Shown: one piece after another, positions 56,211 through 64,000 of the stretch
Position numbering within the stretch: position 1 is the first letter of the stretch
Layout: the number at the start of each line of letters is the position of its first letter
Assembly: GCA_905221605.1 (NCBI GenBank)
Contig: CAJNDS010001746.1
Span: 124,001 to 188,000 of the forward strand
From: Symbiodinium natans
Lineage: Eukaryota > Sar > Dinophyceae > Suessiales > Symbiodiniaceae
DNA: 64,000 bases
Direction: 5' to 3'
Program-made: the position numbers and the translations under genes
Notes under the pieces: generated by a model
Database searches by the model: none
Told to the model about the DNA's origin: nothing
What the model saw: the letters and a program-made list of their open reading frames with translations, nothing else

Positions 56211-57570
56211 TTGTCGAAGACCGAAAATACCCTTTTCTTGAAACACAATATCTCTGCAAGAATTTCTTTCTGTCAAGCTGTGTGTGACTTAATGGGCACG
56301 CTAACAGTTGCTACTGGTAACTGGCACTGACTCGGCACGTCTCGGAACCATGCAGACCAACGTTGTGAGATTATTGAACTCGAAACTTTAGACCCTAAGA
56401 AAGGAATCGCCAGCTGCTGAAGCTTCAATGTTCCAACAATCCTACAAGAGACCAAGCTTCCTTTCGGTTGGAGTGATCGTGCGCATGGATCAAGGAAATG
56501 AACATCAATGAACATCTCTAACGTCATGGGGGCTGTGTGCGCGCGCGCGCGGGTGGGTGACAATGTGCATAACACAACCGCTCAAACTCCCTAAGCCAAC
56601 TAACCGGACCTAACCCACACGCTTCTTTCGGCCCAACGCCGTCGATCGCGAGGGATGTGATAGGCTGGCCTGCAGCTTACGCTTGCCGGAGCTGGCACGC
56701 CTCTCAAGGTTGCATTGGGGAGTGACCCTCCTAGCCGCGGCAAAAGCCGCGTGTAGGACTCAAGGTTCAAGCTGGTTTGTAGATCCGAAACCCGAAAATT
56801 CTTAAAATTGCGGGCCCCTTTCTGGGGGTCGGGGATCCTGAAAAAAGCTGTTGTTTGGGGGTCTACGAGGATACCCTACTCCGGAAATACTCAACCACCA
56901 AGATGCTCACAGCAAGCGGCTAACAACCCTGAAACGCTCCAGTGCACTGTAAACACTAAACGTTATACGCCCTAAACCGCCTAAACCCATCTAAGGCTTT
57001 GGTTTCCTGTTCCAAAACCGGGCTATCAAGACGTCGGCCTGGCTGACGCTGCATTCAACCACCCAAAAAACAACCTCACACACGATTTTCGCCTACAGGG
57101 CCCACTCATCACCAACTCTGGGCTGTCTTTGGACGGCATATCGTATTGCAGAAGCGCGCCTTCTCAATACACCCTAGATCAAAACTGGTAGAAAGCCAAG
57201 TTGCCCGGGTGTGACCCAGCGACATATTTTGGGGCCATGGCCTGGCGAGGTCCTCTTAAGACACAAGCTCTCCTGGTGCCATGTAAGAGTTTTGGAGCAC
57301 TTTAAGAACCGATTGCCCAGAATCCGGGAAGGGAAACAAGGCCGCAAAGATGCGTGGAAACGCTTCACAGAAGGTAGGACTAAACTGCTAAAAGCCCTAT
57401 AGTAACACGATGCACAGCTTTAGCCCAACGTCCCCATCCCGGCCGCCTGGAGCCATTCTGACGCTCCTCGAGCTGACTTTGCAGCCAATTGGTTCATGGT
57501 TTGTAGAACTTATAGTTTTTCCCCAAACAGCGCTTGCACAATGGGGTCAGAGTAAAGGAATTGGCTGCTG
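56211..57570. other. no supported gene
   Basis: It contains a short GC dinucleotide run (56539-56550) and degenerate CCCTAAA-like words around 56950-57000. No exon seen. Confidence 0.5.
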
Positions 57571-57574
57571 AGCG

Positions 57575-58135
57575 CAACGGTGCGCGCGGCGGTGGGACGG
57601 GGCCTTGGTTTCGACGCTCCCGCTGTGGTTTCGCGCGAATTCCGTTGCGTTTCGATGCTCCGCTGTGGTTTCGCGCGAATTCCGTTGCATTTCGATGCTC
57701 CCCCTGTAGTTTCGCGCGAACTCCGGCCTCTCGTGGCCTCTTCAGGCCTCTTCTGGGGGGGCCACTATAGGTTGCCGACCGCAACGGCGCGCGCGGTGAG
57801 ACGGGCCCTTGGTTTCGACGCTCCCGCTGTGGTTTCGCGCGAATTCCGTGCATTTCGACGCTGCCGCGGTTTTGCCCGAATTCCGTTGCCGCGCGAATTC
57901 CGGCCTCTCGTGGCCTCTTCTGGGGGGGCCACTACGCCTTGGTTTCGATTCTCCCGCTGTGGTTTCGCGCGAATTCCGTTGCGTTTCGATGCTCCCACTG
58001 TGGTGTCGCGCGAATTCCGTTGCATTTCGATGCTCGCGCTGTGGTTTCGCGTGAACTCCGGCCTCTCATGGCCTCTTCAGGCCGGGCCACTTGATTAGGT
58101 TGCCGACCGCGACGGCGCGCGCGGTGAGACCACCT
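57575..58135 (+). repeat. CG-rich higher-order minisatellite
   Basis: A ~40-bp word (TTTCGCGCGAATTCCGTTGC plus ATTTCGATGCTCCC-type sequence) repeats two or three times within each of about three blocks. Each block ends in GGCCTCTCGTGGCCTCTTC, and two of the three then run into GGTTGCCGACCGC. Blocks start near 57600, 57806 and 57941. The array is open in several frames on both strands, but the frames follow the repeat and are not taken as coding. Confidence 0.85.
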
Positions 58136-58157
58136 GGGGGCAGGATCAATAAAAACA

Positions 58158-58195
58158 CAGGGTTTAGGGGGGGTTTAGGGTTTAGGGTTAACCCT
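58158..58195 (+). repeat. short interstitial telomere repeat
   Basis: GGGTTTAGGG units are interrupted by a G7 run and end in the palindrome GGGTTAACCC, where the telomere strand orientation flips. Confidence 0.85.
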
Positions 58196-61153
58196 GCGGC
58201 TGGGTGCCGGGGGGTTATTATTATGGGGTAGCGATTTTGGGGTTGAGCATCATGACATCAGCTGGGTCTTTTGGCCCCCAAGTTCCACACGCGTGCAAAG
58301 CCGAATCTCCCAGTGGGGAATTCGGCCCCTCACGAACTTTTGTACTTTTTGTCCCCGGGAGTGTCGGTGCTCTTCTGGACTTCTTTGGCCTTTTCTGGCC
58401 CTCCTCACTGTTTGGGGTCTACGCCGGCATAATTTGTTAGGTTTTTGTTAGGTTTAGGGTTTGGCACTGATGCTGATGAGAGTTCTCCAAAGCAGAGCTC
58501 TTCCTCGTTCCCAGAACTTCTGTGGCACGACAAAATGTTTAGGGTCGAGCGTTGGCCAAGCTTGGTTTAAAGACAATTGTAATTCTGAATGGAGCACCAC
58601 CTACTAGCAGCACCAACTCTAGATGAATGGACCATTTCCCATCACCCGTAGACGAACAAGAATTTGCATGAATTCCTGTTCTAGTTTATCCCCGAAGCCC
58701 TAATCCTGATTTACAATTCGCTGTCTTCCCCTTCCTAAACTCTACAGTAGTTCCAGCCCTGGCATGCCGAAGAGAATGACAAGAACCCAAGCCAGTGCTG
58801 GCCTTGGGAAAAAGCTTGCTGACGACCCGCCTTGGCGCACAAGAAGGATTTGTTCAACATTTCTTAGGGTAATTCCTAGCGATTAAATCGAAAAGTTGAA
58901 GGATCATACAGGACAGTACCACATTTCTCTTCAGAGAATGCTTTAGTGTCGAGATTGCTGGCCCCCTTCGGAAATGCAAGAAGAAGTACTGCCCCCCCCC
59001 CCCCCCCAATCGTTCACGTGCCGTTCTTCCAGCAAGAGACATCCGGAACCCAACGCGCACCTACAACTTAGTCCTGTAGGGTTTGGCAACGACGGTGAGA
59101 TTTGACTGCCACATGGGGCTAGTGGTATCGCACGAAGCTTGCTAAACGTGGCTCTTTCCACAAGCAGCTTGGATGTTGGCACACAGTCTATCATCGTCTG
59201 CGTATGAGCTCGGAGTCGGATCCATGGGCTGGGATGTATCAACAGGTTGCCGCATAAAAATTCGAACGTTGGCCCGCGTGAAGGAGCAGTTCATTGAGCT
59301 TGTTGGCAAAGCTTGGCGGATTCAGGCTGCCCGCATTATTGCTGGCCTCGCACGCCCTGGGCTTACGCACTACTGGTAGCGGTCCTTTAAGAGTACTTGA
59401 AATTGAATGCCCTCTCAGAAAGATCTAGGGGGTTGGGCTTGGTCTTGTGAGCTTTTCGTGGCATGATCCGGCTTTTTCGTGCGCAAGTTGGGACAGTTGG
59501 ACAGAACTGACAAAACAACCGCTTCTTTTTGCTTCTTTGAAGTTGAGAAAATGTTGCAGAGTTGAGAAAACTCCGAGCTTCTGAGTTGAGAGCATTCTGC
59601 ATTCTGTGCCAACGTGAAAGCTCTCAACAAAACAAAAGAGCAGGCCTCTGTTGGCTCTGTTGGCTCTCTAATTGAAAGGTTTTGAGTGGTTTCCGTCGTT
59701 TCCGCCAGCTCCCCCTTAAAAGGTCCGAACTCCGCTCACACTGAGTCGCCGTTCACTCATCAAGCAGAAGCTCAGGAGTATCATCTACCATCTACCCTCA
59801 TTTTCACGTGCAAAGCACTGCAAGGCGCCCTTGAACTAGTGAGAATGGTCAGACGGTCAGAACTTGTCCCTTGATTGGGCCTCGGGTTTGGGGATATTGC
59901 ACGGCAAAGTTGCAAAGGGAAACAAAGTGCCTCTGAGCAAAAACCAATGTGAATGAGAATCATGGTTTGGCCCTATGCGATTGGCAAGGGACAGGTATGT
60001 GGCTGACCTCTGTTGCTTGAATGCGAGAGGACTTGATTTGGCACCGTACAAGTTGGTCGCATCAGCTGCGAGTTAAGTTGTTGCTGCGCAACGTGGTTCG
60101 GGCCCCCCACTTCTTGGATCCAAGCAACCTGCACCTCTTGCCAAGGCTTATACGATGAAAGTCCTTCTGGCTTTCACTGAGGGTCCCATGCTGATGTGCG
60201 CTGATATGCTTGGCTGTGTGAAGCGCCTCAGACGGCTTCGAGCCCTACCTCGTGGTTACACATAAGGCGGTTGGAGATTTCTAGGAACTTGCATGTTGCA
60301 GATCCAAAGTGAACTGACAAAGCGGTATACCTTCTGGCACTCCACTGTGCAGGGCAAGGATGAAGGGCCCCAAAGAAGTGCCGCCAAGGCCGAGGTTGTC
60401 CGGCTTGCTGCTGCCAAACGTTCACTTCGCATTTGCTTCAGCTCTGCACACGAGGGGCTGTAAGGCCCTTCGCTTGAAGGCCAGCTGGAGGCGAGGTTGA
60501 TGCAGGTCACACGCATGCCTTGCTCCCTTGGGTGGAGGCTCTTGGCTATACATGCTTCTCATGAGCCGGCGGTTGATGGTATGTGCATACGTTGTCGGCA
60601 GTGCAAGCGCAGTCAGCATGTCCATAGCTTTATCTGTCTGAATCACTGTAAGATAAGGGTGCTGGAAGCTAGTCTGCAGCGGAAAAAGACTTGACAACCT
60701 CCGGTGAGCGCTGTTGCTTCTGTTGCTGTAGATGTTGCAGGTCATCGTCGTTGTTGCTGTCTTTGTTGCGGTTCTGGTGTTGGCGGCCGTGGCGGTGGCT
60801 GGTGAGGTCATCTTGGTTGCCGCTACTGTTGCAATTGCTGCTGTCAATGCTCTGTAACACAACATGTCACATACAAAACGAATGGAGAGAACATCATATA
60901 CAGTACATACTATGGTAGCCACGATTCTTCTTGCGAAAAGCGTGGTGCATATAACATATATGTATACATTGTAGTATAGACATGGTGTGTAGGACAATAG
61001 TACCGTATACCTGACTCTTTGTCTGCTAAAGTTAACACCAACTGCCGCAGAGCTGCGCTCCCTTCTTGTAGCTTCTCCATCCTGTCGCGGGGTGTTTATG
61101 GGGTGTTGCGCAACTTTCGTTCCTAAAACCAGCTGCCTGATTCAACCCTGTAC
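58196..61153. other. no supported gene; one possible plus-strand exon
   Basis: At 59240-59379 the plus strand reads CRIKIRTLARVKEQFIELVG and KAWRIQAARIIAGLARPG, which is coding-like but alone and against the local strand bias. CAR-type triplet repeats at 60710-60860 and a C16 run near 58995 are also present. Confidence 0.35.
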
Positions 61154-63459
61154 CTAGCTGAGCTTGCTGAGCTTCACACCTCCGAAGCAAAGAGCTTCAA
61201 AAATCCCTCGACGCATGTCAGCGACATGGCTCTTTCGGATGTCCTGAATATTGAATGCTTGGGATGCAAGGTTGCTTATGCTGTGATAACGGGTGAGGAG
61301 GCGACGAAAATAGTTGATTCCCATGCGAAAACGCGGATTCACTTGCCACATTTGTGGGGGGGGGGGGGGGTCGACAGGTGAAGCCATAGTTTACTGAGTC
61401 TGCGTGTAGGAAGGCCTGCGTACGCAAACGCCGCATTCGGATGTTTGAACTTTCAAGTGACGCGATGACACCTCCCTGCCCACCCCACCCCTGAGCTGGA
61501 GGAGGTGCAGTGCGACACGACAACCTGGTCATCAAGCCCCGGAAAAATCTCGGGAAGGAGCCTCTCAAACCCAGACTCCCAGATCCTGAGCACCATAGAT
61601 TGCAAAGCACATGTGCAAGACTCCTTGAAGGCCTTCTTCGCGTTCTTGCGTCGAAGCTTCTGGGGCCTCAACTTCTAAGCGAGCCTACGCCATTCCAAGC
61701 TGTCATCAACCTCACAAGCAGCAATTCACCTAGTCTTTGTAAGGTAATAAATCCACAACGCGCAAGCGTAAACTTTACTGTTAACTGTATTGTACTTGAC
61801 TGTGTGTTCACACACTGCTGGTTCCCAAGGCACGGGCAGAATGGATGGCGCAGCTGGCCTCATGAAAACAAGATCTTCGAAGACCAAGCCAAATGACGAG
61901 CGTACCGCTCGTACGCGGTAGCGCACTACAACACACCATGGCTGTCTGCAGGACACGGCATCTTGCCAAACGTTTAGCACTGCGGCTCGCGCTCCGGCGC
62001 GGAAAGCAATGGGGTTGACACGCACCTCCTCAATGGCACCTCGCATGGTTGGACAACAATCCGTGGCGGTCTAGGACTGGGGGTTTGGGCGCGTGCTTGC
62101 AACAATAGGTGCCTGGACGGGGCACCCGAAATGGACAAATGTGCGACTCACTTGCACCTGCAAAAACACCAGTGTCAAGGATGCGAACATCAATTACAGC
62201 TGGAATCTGGAAGGGCGCCTCGTAGCAGATCGCATTGAAGTAGCGCAGGGCCTTTGCCTTTGCCACCTGAATAGACATGGCGCTGGCATTTCGCCAAATA
62301 ACTTTGTTTGCTCCCCATCCCGGGCACGGCCCTGTCAGATGGGGATTTCTTGGGCGAAGACAGGGCCATGCACAGGCCTGATATGTATACCGTGGTGTGA
62401 GGGCGAGCATGCTGGGAGCGTCGCGCAGCTCCAACCCAAATGCGATCGATGGGCTGAGTGAACATCCTTTTAACAGATAAATCGATCATATGGACGGGGG
62501 AAATAAAATGCGATCTGATTACTCATCGAAGCCATGTAGAATCTGAGACGCGCACGCGACTGAGGACGGAGCAGGGGAAATGCTTCGGAGGCGCTAAAGA
62601 GTAACTTGATTCGACAATTGCTTGGGAAGCACGCGTCACCGCGTCCTTTGTCGGCGACGCGGGCGGCCTTTGGGTAACCCCGTCACATTCACCACATGGC
62701 AAGCGTCGACACGTGGTTGTACCCCATAACGAATCCGCCAGCCTCGTCCACCTGCATGTCCTGACTGCAGGTCTCCTCTGCTCCGGTCATGGCCAAATCG
62801 CACGGCTCGCCGCCGGCCTTCTGTGCGTCGGGAGCTACCAGCGCACTGCATCCTGTCAGGCAACGGGCCTTGGCACCAGCCGGTACAGCGTCTTGGCACG
62901 AGGTTGGGCACACATCCTCTGAGACCTGCGCATGACACCAACTCTGCATCAATACAGCCTGCCAAACACGGCCCCGCGATCCGTACCCAAGCCTCTGCGC
63001 TGGCCGTGGAAGCTTCCTCGCAATCACCGCGTCCTTTGTCGGCGGCGCGGGCGGCCTTTGGGTAACCCCGTCACATTCACCACATGGCAAGTGTCGACAT
63101 GTGGTTGTACCCCATAACAAATCCGCCAGCCTCGTCCACCTGCATGTCCTGACTGCAGGTCTCCTCTGCTCCGGTCATAGCCAAATCGCACGGCTCGCCG
63201 CCGGCCTTCTGTGCGTCGGGAGCTACCAGCACACTGCATCCTGTCAGGCAACTGGCCTTGGCACCAGCCGGTACAGCTGCTTCGTCGTGGCACGAGCACG
63301 GCTGACAGGGGCGAAGAGCGTCTTAGGGTGCAAGGTCAAAGGGCGCACGGCATGCGTGGCAAAGAGTGTAGGGTTCACATTCACATCGGGTCCTGCGGTA
63401 GTTCTGCCCAAACCTATCCGAACACCCACACGGCTGCGCATAAAGTGAGATCTGTGCAC
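61154..63459 (-). CDS. gene G: multi-exon protein with duplicated Cys-rich exon (5' end open)
   Basis: The minus-strand blocks in order are: ~63300-63430 (GPDVNVNPTLFATHAVRP); Cys-rich exon copy 2 (~63070-63285); Cys-rich exon copy 1 (~62690-62930); ~62110-62330 (WRNASAMSIQVAKAKALRYF, then NAICYEAPFQIPAVIDVRIL); ~61940-62050 (RGAIEEVRVNPIAFRAGARA); ~61500-61660 (AFKESCTCALQSMVLRIWES, then GFERLLPEIFPGLDDQVVVS); and the terminal exon ~61154-61350 (MGINYFRRLLTRYHSISNLA, ending KLSKLS stop). Cys-rich repeats suggest an extracellular N-terminal part. No family is recognised. The joins were not proven, so more than one gene is possible. Confidence 0.45.
62637..62893 (-). CDS. gene G Cys-rich exon, copy 1
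   Basis: The frame reads SWCHAQVSEDVCPTSCQDAV, then CLTGCSALVAPDAQKAGGEP and CDLAMTGAEETCSQDMQV, ending GGFVMGYNHVST. About 97% identical in DNA to copy 2 over ~257 bases, including adjoining intron sequence. The true exon is approximately 62690-62930. Confidence 0.55.
63027..63283 (-). CDS. gene G Cys-rich exon, copy 2
   Basis: A direct duplicate of 62637-62893 at a 390-base offset, differing at about seven positions. The corresponding frame remains open and codes for CLTGCSVLVAPDAQKAGGEP and the same Cys pattern. The sequence before the Cys-rich core differs from copy 1. Confidence 0.55.
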
Positions 63460-64000
63460 CGCTGGCAGAGGGAAGAACCCTCAAAGGCAGGCCTGCCAGA
63501 CCAACTGTGGCCCCAGCCCGCCGAAACTCTCTTTCGCCAGGAGTTCCACAGAACCTGCATTTGCAGGCGCATGTCTCCGGTCAATGCGGCCAGCTCTTTG
63601 TGCTAACTCCCATAACTCGAGGCTCTAGCCCAGAAGGACAAAGAGCAGCTCGTGGCAGTCCTGCCAACCAGGTAGGACAAGTTCACGCCGAGCAAGTTGC
63701 AGCACGTTTTTGACAAGCGGAACCTTGAATACCGCAAGCGCGCACGCTCTCCAATTGCGTTGCGGGCCTGCTGCTCTCCATCGCAGAGGGTGAGTCGAGA
63801 CAACCTGCCAAGACGGTCAGGTGAAAGAACACTGTGGCTTCTGACTCTATGGGACTCTATCGCAACACTATCTGGTCTGCTTGTGGAGGGCAGCAGGTGT
63901 ATGAGGGGAGCTGATGTGCGACGCCAGGCTGATGGTTTTGACTTTGGTCGTCATGAATCAAAGATAAAGAGTGAAGCGAAACACAGCCAAAATCGTTGTT
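63460..64000. other. no supported gene
   Basis: Possibly further 5' exons of gene G, but no block with a clear frame, leader or splice edge could be identified before the window ends. Confidence 0.4.

Noticed and set aside
57494..58098. Frames up to 172 residues with repeated Phe-Arg-Cys segments
   Set aside because: Several frames are open at once across a CG-rich minisatellite, and the periodicity is that of the DNA repeat.
1..64000. tRNA and rRNA genes
   Set aside because: No convincing cloverleaf B-box/A-box pair or rRNA core sequence was found by eye. A covariance-model scan was not possible here.

Overview
The window looks like nuclear DNA of a dinoflagellate, most likely a photosynthetic one of Symbiodiniaceae type. 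Five observations support this. (1) Interstitial runs of the TTTAGGG telomere repeat occur at 1783-1843, 32256-32343 and 58158-58195. (2) An 18-nt relict of the dinoflagellate spliced leader lies just upstream of an intronless gene (41904-41921). (3) Short introns begin with GC or GA as well as GT and end AG|G. (4) Every convincing coding block is on the minus strand, as in the one-way gene arrays of dinoflagellates. (5) One protein (38239-38838) has a peridinin-plastid style leader. The species is inference. Almost all genes are split, so gene models here are exon chains read by eye and many exon edges are approximate.

Layout, all genes on the minus strand and listed left to right. 2.9-9.56 kb: gene B, a secreted protein with a Cys/Trp-rich N-terminal half and a long helical C-terminal half. 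9.9-15.5 kb: gene A, an extracellular mosaic with two PAN/Apple-like modules and a possible beta-trefoil lectin. 16.0-31.7 kb: a gene-free repeat block. 32.6-33.6 kb: gene C, a small Cys-rich secreted protein. 35.8-37.45 kb: gene D, an RCC1 seven-repeat protein. 38.2-38.8 kb: gene E, a plastid-targeted PDZ-like protein. 40.3-41.9 kb: gene F, an intronless MACPF-like protein. 45.2-53.2 kb: gene H, heptatricopeptide-like helical repeats joined to an RluA-type pseudouridine synthase, probably mitochondrial. 61.15-63.46 kb: gene G, with a tandemly duplicated Cys-rich exon. From 53.2 to 61.1 kb little can be supported.

The repeat block is the most unusual part. It is bounded by a 39-bp inverted repeat (16029-16067 and 31677-31715, 37 of 39 matching). 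Inside are two copies of a ~2.2-kb purine/pyrimidine-skewed unit, each carrying a ~190-bp minisatellite whose monomers contain a 12-bp stem. These are followed by a 100-N gap, then three near-identical ~2.25-kb units in tandem with a diverged fourth, then an inverted partial copy. Last comes a 1.8-kb array of AT-rich palindromes separated by G and C homopolymers. Just outside it, at 31.99-32.22 kb, is a separate family of 30-bp-arm hairpins next to a telomere-repeat tract.

The genes do not form a pathway. They are a typical dinoflagellate mixture: extracellular Cys-rich mosaics (A, B, C, G), an organelle RNA-processing protein (H), a plastid protein (E), an RCC1 protein (D) and a retroposed MACPF-like gene (F).
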